Shown: piece by piece, positions 35,955 through 44,934 of the stretch
Position numbering within the stretch: position 1 is the first letter of the stretch
How the letters are laid out: every line of letters begins with the position of its first letter
Source: Arcicella sp040387735
GTDB taxonomy: Bacteria; Bacteroidota; Bacteroidia; Cytophagales; Spirosomataceae
DNA: 64,000 nucleotides
Direction: 5' to 3'
Assembly: GCA_040387735.1 (NCBI GenBank)
Contig: JAZKDE010000018.1
Location: forward strand, 82,794 to 146,793
Translations under genes and position numbers: made by a program
The notes under the pieces: model-generated
Told to the model about the DNA's origin: nothing
The model's input: the letters and a program-made list of their open reading frames with translations, nothing else
The model's database searches: none

Positions 35955-36511
35955 GTATTCAATTTTGTAATAGTAAAAGGAACGCAGATTACTTTGCAGT
36001 CAATGGGAATAATTAATTGATTGATTTTTAACTGGGGTTGGAGATTATTATTACTTTCGGAGTCGCTAAATTGGTTGAAATTACCGACAGGTTGTACATT
36101 GATATTTGTAGTTTCAAAGCCAACTGTAGTCGTATTTCCTGTAACATTCAATGAAATATTTCCCCCTGCGAATGCCCCAATTGCAATTTTGTTTGTTCCC
36201 CGCCAAATGTCGGATGAACCCAATACGCCAAGGTACGTCCAATTAAATAAAGCTGCCCCTACACCAGTTGGTACTGAAATCCCATCGGTTGTATAATAAT
36301 TGTATGCGGTGCTTATCGTCAATTCGATTGACCCTAATGGAATAATTGTTGAACCCGTATTAACAAAACTGACAATTAATGTAGTGTTTTGACCAGTATT
36401 TACTTGGTTAGTAGTAAATATAGCTCCAGTGACCGCAGGTTCTGCAAATTGTGCGAGTGCGATATTCACGACTAAAAATATTGTGACAATTGTTAAAAAA
36501 AGCCTTTTCAT
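35945..36511 (-). CDS. Small secreted protein, module A paralogue
   Basis: Exported protein of 188 residues with signal peptide MKRLFLTIVTIFLVVNIALA. The mature part is a beta-rich module (VNTGQNTTLIVSFVNTGS, IELTISTAYNYY, FETTNINVQPVGNFNQF) that is roughly 70 percent identical by eye to residues 1-165 of the next gene upstream (36583-38160). It resembles CARDB/DUF11-type adhesive repeats by its NTGS pattern. It lacks the later modules of its paralogue and ends in a short unique tail with two Cys. Function unknown; surface or matrix protein likely. Confidence 0.75.
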   Translation of the reverse strand: MKRLFLTIVTIFLVVNIALAQFAEPAVTGAIFTTNQVNTGQNTTLIVSFVNTGSTIIPLGSIELTISTAYNYYTTDGISVPTGVGAALFNWTYLGVLGSSDIWRGTNKIAIGAFAGGNISLNVTGNTTTVGFETTNINVQPVGNFNQFSDSESNNNLQPQLKINQLIIPIDCKVICVPFTITKLNTTR

Positions 36512-36526
36512 ATTGTTTTCTTTTAG

Positions 36527-36559
36527 GAGATTGTCTGAAATTAAAAATCAGACAATCTC
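36527..36559. terminator. Perfect hairpin between two secreted-protein genes
   Basis: 12-bp perfect stem GAGATTGTCTGA / TCAGACAATCTC with a 9-nt loop. On the minus strand it follows the 36583 gene, but no strong T tract follows, so it may be a partial terminator or an mRNA-stabilising hairpin. Confidence 0.65.
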
Positions 36560-36582
36560 TAAGATGATGCTACATTAGGAAA

Positions 36583-38160
36583 TTACTTTTGGATAGATTG
36601 TGCCAAGGTAGCGGCATTGTTATAAGCATTCGTTTCACCTCCACCAGATGGGGTGATATTTGCCGTAATGTTTGCTTCTGCACCCGCTGTATTGGCGGTT
36701 ACTGTAATAGCAATTCTACTTCTTCCATTGGACAATACAATATTCGTTGAGCTTAAAAGTAAGCCTGTTGGTTTGGTAACTAACGTCCAGTTTTGGTTAT
36801 TCACCGTTTCAGTGAGGAGAACTGTGGCAGTTGTTTGAATGGGGTTGAAGGAATAGGTAAATCCAGAAGAGAATGGAATAAATACTTCTACTGATGTTCC
36901 GTTTGTTGAGATTCCGCCAATTTCATTGATGTTAATAATTACCGATTTAATCGCTCCTAATGTGTAAGAAGTACCAGAAAATGTAAAATTTGGGAGTAAA
37001 TCAGCACCCGCAACATTCGCCGTAATTACTGGCGTAGAAGTATTATTATCTATGCTGACGGGTAATTCGCCTCCGCCAGTAACAATTGCGGCAGGAATAA
37101 TTAATGGACTGCCAACTTGAATGCTCGTGGGAATAAATGGCACGTTAAAAATACTAATACCAGCACTTGCAAGTGGTGTTGAGCTGGTACAAGTAGCAGT
37201 TGTTCCGCTCGTTAAACAGCTCCAACCGTTGTTTAATACTGAAAATGTGCCGAAAGTTGTTCCCGTTGGAATTTGTGCCACTACCGTTATCAAACCATTT
37301 GTTGAGGCAGTACCAATATTTGTTACAGTAACGGGAATATTACTTTGTTGTGATGCAATGGGGTTTGGTGTTGGTTGTCCAACCGAAATGGTTAAATCAG
37401 GAGTGGTACAGACATTTATTGTCACTGTTACGGCTTGTGAAGCGGGACTGTAACAAACCGATTTTGAATATAAATAATACGTACCTGCTAAAACGATTGA
37501 CGGCATTGCCACTACTGTTCCCGCATTTGGATTGCTCGCAACCGTATGCCATTCGTAAGTTTGTCCAATGACGGCGGCGGGTTGTAAACTTGTTAAATTT
37601 GCAGTTATGGCAGGACATACATTACTTTTTGTACTGGCCAATAATACAGGAGCGGTTGGACAACTCTGATTCACTTTCAACTGCGGTTGAAGGTTATTAT
37701 TGTTTTGTGAATCATTGAATTGGCTAAAATTACCAATCGGTTGTACATTAATATTGGTGGTTTCAAAACCCGTAGAGGCAACATTTCCAGTAACGGTTAA
37801 TACAATATTTCCACCGTCGAAGGCTGCAATGGGAACTTTATTACTTCCTTGCCAAATATCGGAAACTCCCACTACACCAATATAAGTCCAATTAAATAAA
37901 GCAGCACCTGCACCAGTTGGAGCGGTAATCCCATTGGATGTATAATAACTGTAAGCGGTGCTAATGGTCAATTCAATTGAGGCTAAAGGAATGGTAGTTG
38001 AACCAGTATTGGCAAAACTAACCGTAAGTTGTGAGGTTTGTCCCGTATTCACTTGATTGGGAACAAAATTTGCCCCCGTCACAGCAGGGTCGGCAAATTG
38101 AGCGAGTACGAGATTCAACCCAGCAAACAAGGCGATGAGTGTTAAGAAAAACTTTTTCAT
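36583..38160 (-). CDS. Secreted multi-domain protein, modules A + Ig-like + B
   Basis: Exported protein of about 525 residues. The start is ATG 38160 (MKKFFLTLIALFAGLNLVLA, a clear signal peptide); a longer frame adds 31 polar residues. Domain order: module A (about 20-165, as in the 35945 protein), an Ig-like segment with CPAITANL and TYYLYSKSVCYSP (about 170-255), then module B (about 260-525), a DUF11/CARDB-like pair starting PDLTISVGQP and ending GGGETNAYNNAATLAQSIQ. Module B is near-identical in layout to the C-terminus of the 38198 protein. No C-terminal sorting domain (Por/T9SS) was recognised. Probably a surface or matrix protein. Confidence 0.8.
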   Translation of the reverse strand: MKKFFLTLIALFAGLNLVLAQFADPAVTGANFVPNQVNTGQTSQLTVSFANTGSTTIPLASIELTISTAYSYYTSNGITAPTGAGAALFNWTYIGVVGVSDIWQGSNKVPIAAFDGGNIVLTVTGNVASTGFETTNINVQPIGNFSQFNDSQNNNNLQPQLKVNQSCPTAPVLLASTKSNVCPAITANLTSLQPAAVIGQTYEWHTVASNPNAGTVVAMPSIVLAGTYYLYSKSVCYSPASQAVTVTINVCTTPDLTISVGQPTPNPIASQQSNIPVTVTNIGTASTNGLITVVAQIPTGTTFGTFSVLNNGWSCLTSGTTATCTSSTPLASAGISIFNVPFIPTSIQVGSPLIIPAAIVTGGGELPVSIDNNTSTPVITANVAGADLLPNFTFSGTSYTLGAIKSVIININEIGGISTNGTSVEVFIPFSSGFTYSFNPIQTTATVLLTETVNNQNWTLVTKPTGLLLSSTNIVLSNGRSRIAITVTANTAGAEANITANITPSGGGETNAYNNAATLAQSIQK

Positions 38161-38197
38161 TTTATTTATTTTATGGTTCCAATCTTTTGTTGGATAA

Positions 38198-39811
38198 TTA
38201 TTCTTGAATTGATTGAGCCAATGTTGCGGCATTGTTATACCCATTTGTTTCACCCCCTCCGCTTGGAGTAATATTTGCCGTGATAGTGGCAGTTGTTCCT
38301 GCGGTAATCGCAGTTATTGTTAAGGCAATCCGACTTCGTCCGTTGGAAGGAATTGTCGTGTTTGAGCTTAGCAGTAAGCCTGTTGGTTTGGTCACCAATG
38401 TCCAGTTGGCGTTATTCACGGGTTCTGCAATGAGAACTGTGGCAGTTGTTTGACTGGAGTTAAAGGAATAAGTAAAACCAGTAGAATATGGAATAAATAA
38501 CTCAACGACGCTTCCGTTAGTAGAAATTCCACCAATTTCATTCAAATTGATAATGAGCGTTTTAATTGCTCCCAAGGTGTAGGAAGTGCTTGAAAAAGTG
38601 AAATTTGGCATTAAATCGACACTTTCTACATTCGGGGTGATAATTGGGGTTGACGTATTATTGCCATTATAAATTGGAAGTTCACCACCGCCATTTACAG
38701 TTGCGATTGGTATCGTTAATGGATTCCCAACCTGAATCCCCGTTGGAATAAATGGAACGTAAAAAATACTATTTCCTCCAGTAGCAATAACATTTGCGTT
38801 GGTACATGTGGCAGTAGTGCCAATGGTGGAACAGCTCCAGCCGTTATTAATGGCTGATAATGTACCAAATATTGTCCCCAATGGAATTTTTACCACAACC
38901 GTTATTAGTCCCGTTGATGGGGCAGAACCAATATTTGAAACAGTAATGGGAATATTACTGGTTTGTAATGCAATGGGGCTCGGACTTGGTTGTCCAACCG
39001 AAATGGTTAAATCTGGACTTGTTATAGCCAATGTCCCCAATGTGTAAACCGAATACGTATTGGGAATAATGTTCGAATCGGTGGTAATTGACCCGTTTGT
39101 TAAGGAACTTGAACTGCCTAAAATGGAGGTTACATCAAATGTGGAGGGGACTTTTACCCATTTCGTACCGTCCCAACCAAGAATCGACAGAGCAGTTAAA
39201 TTACCATTCGTGAGCGTATTTATTCCACTGGTAACGTCCCACGTGAGGGTGATTTTAGCAGCAGTTGCCCCGTTGATGTCCCAATATTCTACCCCATCAA
39301 TCGCTATTACGCCCGTGCCAAAAGAATTTATACTGAATGGACCACCCGTTGGTAATATTGGTTCTGAACCGCCTTTCAAACTACTGGTTACGGCACCACT
39401 GGCACTTACGCCAAAATAAGCAGCATCAGTTGGGTTACTTTCAGATGCGATACTGATAGCCGCTGGACGATATTTATTATTATCGCCAATTGGAAAAATA
39501 AATGGTAAAGTCATGTAGCTTTTAACGTAGCCATCCACGTGAGCATTATCAGTGGCGTTGATGTGGTTGGCGGTACCGACAAAACTTAAATATCCTTGGG
39601 GCGAGGTACGTTCAGTACCAACTATTCCTAATAAACTTCCTCCAATAATTTGAAAGTCATATAAATTATTATGAATCGACAATTCGCCTTCCGAAGCGAT
39701 AAAAATATTCCCAAAATTTTGACTTTGTGTGTAGCCTTGATTACTCAACAAACACATGATTAGTCCAAATAAGAAGGTGTGTTTTGCTTTTAAAAGATAA
39801 AGTATATTCAT
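38198..39811 (-). CDS. Secreted multi-domain protein, unique N-terminus + module B
   Basis: Exported protein of 537 residues, signal peptide ending near residue 28 (QGYTQ). The N-terminal 260 residues have a beta-rich layout seen in Bacteroidota cell-surface proteins (FGNIFIASEGELSIHNN, FIFPIGDNNKYRPAAI, GVEYWDING). The last 270 residues are module B, roughly 70 percent identical by eye to that of the adjacent 36583 gene. The two genes are 37 bp apart and co-directional. It is the first gene of the secreted-protein run and carries the second copy of the conserved upstream box about 110 nt before its start. Confidence 0.8.
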   Translation of the reverse strand: MNILYLLKAKHTFLFGLIMCLLSNQGYTQSQNFGNIFIASEGELSIHNNLYDFQIIGGSLLGIVGTERTSPQGYLSFVGTANHINATDNAHVDGYVKSYMTLPFIFPIGDNNKYRPAAISIASESNPTDAAYFGVSASGAVTSSLKGGSEPILPTGGPFSINSFGTGVIAIDGVEYWDINGATAAKITLTWDVTSGINTLTNGNLTALSILGWDGTKWVKVPSTFDVTSILGSSSSLTNGSITTDSNIIPNTYSVYTLGTLAITSPDLTISVGQPSPSPIALQTSNIPITVSNIGSAPSTGLITVVVKIPLGTIFGTLSAINNGWSCSTIGTTATCTNANVIATGGNSIFYVPFIPTGIQVGNPLTIPIATVNGGGELPIYNGNNTSTPIITPNVESVDLMPNFTFSSTSYTLGAIKTLIINLNEIGGISTNGSVVELFIPYSTGFTYSFNSSQTTATVLIAEPVNNANWTLVTKPTGLLLSSNTTIPSNGRSRIALTITAITAGTTATITANITPSGGGETNGYNNAATLAQSIQE

Positions 39812-40151
39812 ATTTATTTTGTGGTTATTTAACAGAATTTACAGCCCAAACTTAAAAGCTAACCTATCAGCAACACAATAAAATCCTTAATTTTCAAAGC
39901 TTAGATTTACCTTAGTACTGGCAAATTCAACTCCCACTAAATCGTTAATTCGTCATACTTCTTACCATTTTAGTTTTTTGAAGTTATTTTATGCTTCAAA
40001 AGGGTATTAATCCCCAAAAAATGGTCGAAAAGCCAAAACATAATGATTATCGCATTGGTTTTTAGCTCTCTAATAATTGAAAAGATTGAAGAAAATAATT
40101 TTTTGAGCCTTTCGACAGGGCTAATATTTGACCGAAGGACAAAATGTCATC
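39812..40151. other. 340-bp intergenic region carrying the second upstream box
   Basis: Lies between the TPR kinase stop and the first secreted-protein gene, all on the minus strand. Apart from the conserved box at 39919-39977 I see no terminator hairpin or small gene. Confidence 0.5.
39919..39977 (-). promoter_or_regulatory. Conserved upstream box, copy 2
   Basis: Aligns ungapped with 34872-34930; the identical blocks are ACTCC, AATCGTTAA and TTCTTACCATTTT. The genes downstream (38198 and 33503) are not homologous, so conservation is of the DNA signal and not of coding sequence. Confidence 0.6.
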
Positions 40152-42347
40152 CTATATTTTGAGGAATTTTAATCGCTTTGCCATGCAGTTAAGTATATTT
40201 TTTATTCTGAATTTCCGTTTTGGAACGGGAGTAATATTGATTTTCAGCGTAAAGCAAGAACCAACGGTTACTTTGCTGGTTACCTCCAAAATACTATTAT
40301 TCTTTTGAGCAAAATAACTCATGAGAATAATGCCTAATCCTAAGCCGTATTCTCCCACTTCTGGTTTTATTTTACCCATGAATACTTGCTGGATAAATTC
40401 TAATTTGTCATTCGAAATCCCTTCTCCAGTATCTTTTATGTCAATGAAAATTTGATTGGTCATTTTATTTTCTTTGACGATAATATCAATTCGACCACCT
40501 TCATCAGTATGCGATTTTGCATTGCTAATGGCATTTCGAATGATTGCGTCTAAACATTTAGGACTTGTGGTAACGATTAAATAATCGGGAATATTAAGGA
40601 AAATATCAATGTTCTTAGTTTTAAGAGCGGCTAAATAGCGGCTGACCAATTCATGGATAAATACGGAAATATCAAAACTTTTAGGACTGGTATCGAGTCC
40701 GTAACTTTTTGCCGTTCCCCAGTCAAGCATATTGTCCAACAACAGCGATGTCGAACAACCGAGATAATCTATCTGATTTGCTATTTTTTCAATTTCCTCC
40801 GTTTTCCCATTTCTAATTAGATGACTCAAAACCGCACCGAGGTCAGTTAGAGAATTGATTGAACCTCGTAAATCGTGGGTAAGAATCGTATAGAATTTGT
40901 CCTTAAATAGAGCGATTTTCTTTTCACGATTTGAATAAATTCTTAGGACAATCAGTAAGATTATCATCAAAATTAATAAAATGGAAATCATCAAAATATA
41001 AATATAGAGGAGGCCGTTTTTGTTTTCTATAATTTTGGACTTAGCCAAAGCAATTTGCTTTTCAGAATCTTGTTTGATCTGTTTGATTTTCTTTTCCGAT
41101 TGTTCAAATTCATTTTTAAACAATAAGGCTTCCATTTTTTTCTGTTCAATTTGTAATTTGTTTTGGAGGTTATTTTGCAGTAATTGCGTAAGTCTTTTTT
41201 CGGTTGCTCGGTCTTTTAATTCCAGTTCGTTCCATTCAAAATTATAGCGAGACTGAATTTCATTGATGTTGAAATTATGCTTATCTAACCCTGTTTTTTG
41301 ATAAAAAATAATGCTATCGGCCAAAGAATTACTTGTTTTGATATCATTTAACTTCATCGTTATGCTACGATAATTTAGATACATTTCGATTAATCCACTT
41401 ACTAAACCGTTATTCGTTGTTTCATCAGTTTGTTGGCAAAAAACGTTTTGGGGTATTTTTCGGAAGTAATCAATCGCCAGTTGATTGGCCTTCAGAGCTT
41501 TGTCATACTGAACTGAAGCGTTATAAATTCTTGCAAAATTGAAGTTTATTCTGGATAATAAGTAAAAGTTGTTCGGTGCCGTTTTTCGGAGTAATTCATT
41601 GTTAATGATACTGGCTTTTACGTAGTTTTTGGTACGAAAATAAAAATTAGTTTCAATCAATTTAACCCTAATAAAACTATATTCAAGTGCCGGATTACTG
41701 TTGTACAACGTTAAAATTTGCTCGAGCAGTGATACCCCCAACTTTTCATTCAGATATACTTTAGACGTTTCGTAATTGTGATATACGATCAAAAAGAGCA
41801 TTCTTGCGTGCGGGTCATTATTGGATTGATTGAGGAGGGTTTTTGCTCTCAAAATATATTCCTTCGCCAGTCTATCTGTTTGGGGGTTGCCATGATTTAT
41901 GTATATTAAACTCAAATTGCAGAGGATATTTATTTGAGCGGATACATCTTTCAATTTTGTTGCAATTTGTAAGGCTTCCGTTAGGCTTTTTACGGCTTCG
42001 TTATTCTGAGATTCATTATTGAGTAGTTCAGATTTATTAATTTTCCAATATGCTATTCCGCCTAAATTTTTTAAGGTCTTCGCCGTCTTTTCAATTTCAT
42101 TCAAATATTTAAACTTTTTGGGATTTATCTCCCAAGCGTATTTCCGTTCAATTTTGATGAGATTTTTAAGCCTATCTTCATTTACTTTGGGATTATTCAT
42201 GAGCCATTGCTCTAAACTATCACCATTATTTACGGGAAAAATATCTTTGAATGAATATTTCTGGGAATATCCAATGGGAGAAATTAATAAGAAGAAGAAC
42301 GTGAAAATGCACCTAAAAAAGGTATTTTCGGCGGAAAAACGATACAT
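40152..42347 (-). CDS. Sensor histidine kinase with N-terminal TPR region
   Basis: Membrane kinase of 731 residues. A signal peptide or first helix (about 10-28) is followed by a periplasmic helical TPR-like region (about 60-400), a coiled coil (about 380-440), one membrane helix (about 445-470) and a kinase core. The H box is THDLRGSINSL, the N box NAISNAKSHT, G1 DTGEGIS and G2 GLGLGI. No receiver domain. This is the common Bacteroidota TPR-kinase layout, usually paired with a LytTR or LuxR-type regulator; the LytTR regulator at 44935 is the nearest candidate. It lies upstream of the secreted-protein genes. Confidence 0.9.
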   Translation of the reverse strand: MYRFSAENTFFRCIFTFFFLLISPIGYSQKYSFKDIFPVNNGDSLEQWLMNNPKVNEDRLKNLIKIERKYAWEINPKKFKYLNEIEKTAKTLKNLGGIAYWKINKSELLNNESQNNEAVKSLTEALQIATKLKDVSAQINILCNLSLIYINHGNPQTDRLAKEYILRAKTLLNQSNNDPHARMLFLIVYHNYETSKVYLNEKLGVSLLEQILTLYNSNPALEYSFIRVKLIETNFYFRTKNYVKASIINNELLRKTAPNNFYLLSRINFNFARIYNASVQYDKALKANQLAIDYFRKIPQNVFCQQTDETTNNGLVSGLIEMYLNYRSITMKLNDIKTSNSLADSIIFYQKTGLDKHNFNINEIQSRYNFEWNELELKDRATEKRLTQLLQNNLQNKLQIEQKKMEALLFKNEFEQSEKKIKQIKQDSEKQIALAKSKIIENKNGLLYIYILMISILLILMIILLIVLRIYSNREKKIALFKDKFYTILTHDLRGSINSLTDLGAVLSHLIRNGKTEEIEKIANQIDYLGCSTSLLLDNMLDWGTAKSYGLDTSPKSFDISVFIHELVSRYLAALKTKNIDIFLNIPDYLIVTTSPKCLDAIIRNAISNAKSHTDEGGRIDIIVKENKMTNQIFIDIKDTGEGISNDKLEFIQQVFMGKIKPEVGEYGLGLGIILMSYFAQKNNSILEVTSKVTVGSCFTLKINITPVPKRKFRIKNILNCMAKRLKFLKI

Positions 42348-42624
42348 ATAATTTTTTGGTGGTTTTAATAATGGAAATGCTAAACTTTATTTGGCAAAAA
42401 ATATAGCTGAAAGTGTTCGACCTTAACTTAAATAGATATTTATCGTATTTAACTAACGCTTTTATTTATACGTAAATGGCAAAATAAACTACGAATTTTG
42501 GTAAAAGAATGACAAAATTCTTCACCAAATAAAACATAATAATATTACGTTTCACTGCTTTGCTAATTTGTGGGATTGATTGGGGAGAGGAAAAACTTTT
42601 TGAAATATTTTGTAATGCAAATAC

Positions 42625-42675
42625 ACCTAAGTAGGCTCATTTTCTTAACTCGTAAGTAAATGAGCCTAAATAGGT
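42625..42675. repeat. 51-bp interrupted palindrome
   Basis: Arms ACCTA + TAGGCTCATTT pair with AAATGAGCCTA + TAGGT, with 2-nt internal mismatches and an inner CTTA/TAAG. It could be a terminator for the AP2 gene, a cruciform, or a protein-binding target. There is no T tract on either side. Confidence 0.65.
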
Positions 42676-42783
42676 TAAACTATGAATTATAGTGATTAAG
42701 TTATGTACCGTAATTCATCCTTTATTAGATGAATCTTTTACTAAATATTTGATAGTGTGTTAGTTGTAATATTTTTTAAAGAT

Positions 42784-42801
42784 ATACATTGGCCAATGTA
42801 T
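42784..42801. repeat. Perfect 18-bp palindrome
   Basis: ATACATTGGCCAATGTAT is a perfect dyad 60 bp downstream of the AP2 gene stop. Candidate protein-binding site. Confidence 0.5.
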
Positions 42802-42861
42802 TTGAAGACTTGACCACTAATAACTGTTAGTTACGCTTTTTATTTCATTTTCTACGAGTAT

Positions 42862-43353
42862 TTATAAAATAGTATTTAAAACTGCTCTTTCACCAAATAA
42901 TTCTTTTGCTTTAATGTTGTATGCTAAAGCGGCATTTAACTCGCTATCAAATGTTCCCAAAACTATCCTTTTGTTATTGAATCCGATACGTGCGATGTAC
43001 CGAACTGTAACGCCTCTGAAATTCTCCTTGGCGTTTTTACAGAGTTTAGTTTTATTGTAATAACTGTGTGCCGCTTGCCCGAAGGTAACAAACTCTAAAT
43101 TATTTTTTTGGCAATTTAAGGTGTCTCCATCCTTGAAAAATAACCTTTTCCCCGCAGGACGAGAACCTAAAATCAGTTGCTGTAAAAAGATATAACTGTT
43201 TTTCTGGTCTGGATTTTCCGATTTTACGATCGTTCTGGCGTAATATCTTATTTTTCGAGATAAACTTGCTTTCCATGCGTAGTCTTTTACGATGTCATAG
43301 TCTTCATCGTCAACCAATGCGTATTTGTTGTGTGTTAGTGGTATTTTTTTCAT
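42862..43353 (-). CDS. AP2-domain DNA-binding protein with a decayed HNH domain
   Basis: Protein of 163 residues in the fold order of phage and intron HNH-AP2 homing endonucleases. The N-terminus IPLTHNKYALVDDEDYDIVKDYAW is the usual opening of that family. The HNH region (about 55-87) has lost its catalytic His: LQQLILG replaces the M-H-R-L-I-x-G pattern and FFKDGDTLNCQKNNL replaces D-H-I-N-G-D-x-x-x-N-R-x-x-N-L. The C-terminal AP2 domain (about 110-160) is intact: FRGVTVR, GTFDSELNAALAYNIKA. It should bind DNA but not cut it. No intron or phage genes surround it, so it looks domesticated as a DNA-binding or regulatory protein. Confidence 0.82.
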   Translation of the reverse strand: MKKIPLTHNKYALVDDEDYDIVKDYAWKASLSRKIRYYARTIVKSENPDQKNSYIFLQQLILGSRPAGKRLFFKDGDTLNCQKNNLEFVTFGQAAHSYYNKTKLCKNAKENFRGVTVRYIARIGFNNKRIVLGTFDSELNAALAYNIKAKELFGERAVLNTIL

Positions 43354-43411
43354 ATTATTTGTCGGAAAATTTTCATGTAAATAGACAAATTAATATCAAA
43401 TTCAGGCAGGA

Positions 43412-43515
43412 GTTCAACCTTTTTGAAGTTGAACAACCCGATGAATTTCCGTAAATGTTTAATCTCTTCAAAGATTGAATTTGAAAAAATCGGGAATCCC
43501 CAGCGGAACATTTAC
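43412..43515. repeat. Structured leader between the second AraC gene and the AP2 gene
   Basis: Two hairpins: GTTCAAC / GTTGAAC (43412-43418 / 43428-43434) and GTAAATGTT / AACATTTAC (43451-43459 / 43507-43515) with an inner AATCT/AGATT. They lie in the minus-strand leader of the AP2 gene. Either a terminator for the AraC gene or a regulatory leader. Confidence 0.45.
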
Positions 43516-43541
43516 AGTATGAAAATGAAATCTTAAAAATA

Positions 43542-44414
43542 TTATATCAAATTTCCAGGAATTAATTCACTGGGAGCGTACTGAAACTTATGTTTAAACA
43601 ATCTCGTAAAACCAGAAGGATGATTAAATCCAACTTTATAGGATACTTGAGAAACAGAATAACTCCCTGTTTGTAACAGTTCCCGAGCAACAATCAGTTT
43701 ACGACCTAAAATATGTTGATGCGGGCTTTCCCCGAACTCATTGTTAAAAAGTATTTTAAACTTGCTAACGCTCATTTCTGCCATCGTTGCCATTTGTTGT
43801 ACCGTCGGCGAGGTTTTATATAATTCTGAAACAACTTTTTGTAAAATTTCTTTTACTTTTTTCGTTTCCATAGATTGAGTTTTCATATTCGGATTATTAT
43901 TTAGTTCAACTTCTAAATACCTCAAAAAATCGTAAATGAATTGCAAACAATAAGATTGTAAAAATAAAAATTTGAATGTTGACGAATTATAATCCTTGTG
44001 AAATTCGATATATTTAAACGCAAACAAGCTAAATTTTGACGTGAATTCGACTTTTATTTTGTTAAATATTTCCTCTACATCACTATCAAACACCGTAAAA
44101 ATGTTAGGAATATAGGCTTTTAAACACTCTTTACTAATGCCAATACACAAATACGGAGCGGTATTTTTATAAATCTCAATGAATAAATAACTATTGTGTA
44201 AATAGTTTAAAAGGTCGTTACTCAATAATTTTAATTCGTCGGGTTTATCAGAAATAATGCAGAAATATGCCGAGTTGCTACCAAAATCATAGACTCTTGT
44301 TTCGCCCATTAAAATCGTATTTATATCAACAAAAACCTTATCCGCTTTGCCCGTAATAATTTGACATCTACTTATTACGGGTGATTTTTTATCATCACTT
44401 TTCATAATCCTCAC
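43542..44414 (-). CDS. AraC family transcriptional regulator
   Basis: Regulator of 290 residues. C-terminal AraC HTH (about 190-288): TVQQMATMAEMSVSKFKILFN is the first HTH and VSQVSYKVGFNHPSGFTRLFK the second, followed by the family end PSELIPG. The N-terminal 170 residues are of unknown fold. It lies 188 bp upstream of the AP2 gene on the same strand and diverges from the LytTR regulator. Target unknown. An internal ATG three codons in is an equally good start. Confidence 0.88.
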   Translation of the reverse strand: MRIMKSDDKKSPVISRCQIITGKADKVFVDINTILMGETRVYDFGSNSAYFCIISDKPDELKLLSNDLLNYLHNSYLFIEIYKNTAPYLCIGISKECLKAYIPNIFTVFDSDVEEIFNKIKVEFTSKFSLFAFKYIEFHKDYNSSTFKFLFLQSYCLQFIYDFLRYLEVELNNNPNMKTQSMETKKVKEILQKVVSELYKTSPTVQQMATMAEMSVSKFKILFNNEFGESPHQHILGRKLIVARELLQTGSYSVSQVSYKVGFNHPSGFTRLFKHKFQYAPSELIPGNLI

Positions 44415-44792
44415 CGTTTTTCGTTTCTACCTAATAAAGGTCATCATTTATTGTTGGGATAAATTTGTGAACTGCTTCATTTGTACATAATTGGTATTGA
44501 TTAGGTGATGTTCGGAGTTTTTTGAAACAATTTATTTATTTATATGCTTGGACATTTCTTCAGAATAGCATCCATTCGTGCTTTAATTTTTAGAAACTAT
44601 CTATTATTTGTCGCAAGTCGAAAATAACGGTTGATAAAGGCTTTTCGCTCTATCAGTAGTGGTGCAGAATAATAGAAAATGTCGTAATTTTTTGAGTATA
44701 TGTGTAATAAAATGAGTTTACCTAAGATGTATGGACTATTTAATGTACATTGAGGATATAGGACTCGACGAATGTCGAATTCCTCATTTAAA

Positions 44793-44838
44793 GGTAGTGA
44801 ACCTCGGGTCACCGAATGAAATTAAGTTGAACACTACC
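44793..44838. repeat. Inverted repeat upstream of the LytTR regulator
   Basis: GGTAGTG (44793-44799) and CACTACC (44832-44838) enclose a 32-nt loop that contains the imperfect dyad GTGAACCTCGGGTCAC. Confidence 0.5.
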
Positions 44839-44890
44839 GTAGAAATAGCGTAAATATTTCAGGAGAAACACTTTATTGGTTATCCATCCC

Positions 44891-44919
44891 CTTGATATTA
44901 TTTAAATTTTAATATCAAG
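44891..44919. promoter_or_regulatory. 10-bp-arm palindrome just before the LytTR start
   Basis: CTTGATATTA and TAATATCAAG with a 9-nt spacer, ending 15 nt before the ATG at 44935. Candidate operator or start-site hairpin controlling the regulator gene. It does not match the known LytTR direct-repeat consensus. Confidence 0.55.
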
Positions 44920-44934
44920 TTCTTAACACACAAC

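Larger units (their letters stand above)
42348..42861. other. 514-bp intergenic region with two strong palindromes
   Basis: No gene seen. It contains the 51-bp palindrome at 42625-42675 and the perfect 18-bp palindrome at 42784-42801, both downstream of the AP2 gene and upstream of the TPR kinase gene. Confidence 0.5.
44415..44934. other. 520-bp divergent intergenic region with dyads
   Basis: No credible gene. It holds a hairpin at 44793-44838 and a dyad at 44891-44919 before the LytTR gene, and GTGAnCCnnGGnTCAC (44797-44812) as a possible operator within the first. Confidence 0.5.

Noticed and set aside
44597..44812. 71-codon minus-strand frame in the divergent region
   Set aside because: It covers the dyads upstream of the LytTR gene, has no family likeness and no plausible promoter or neighbour spacing.
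44761..44840. Dyad-rich stretch checked as a possible tRNA or riboswitch
   Set aside because: No acceptor stem, anticodon arm or T-loop could be laid out, and no known riboswitch core was recognised.
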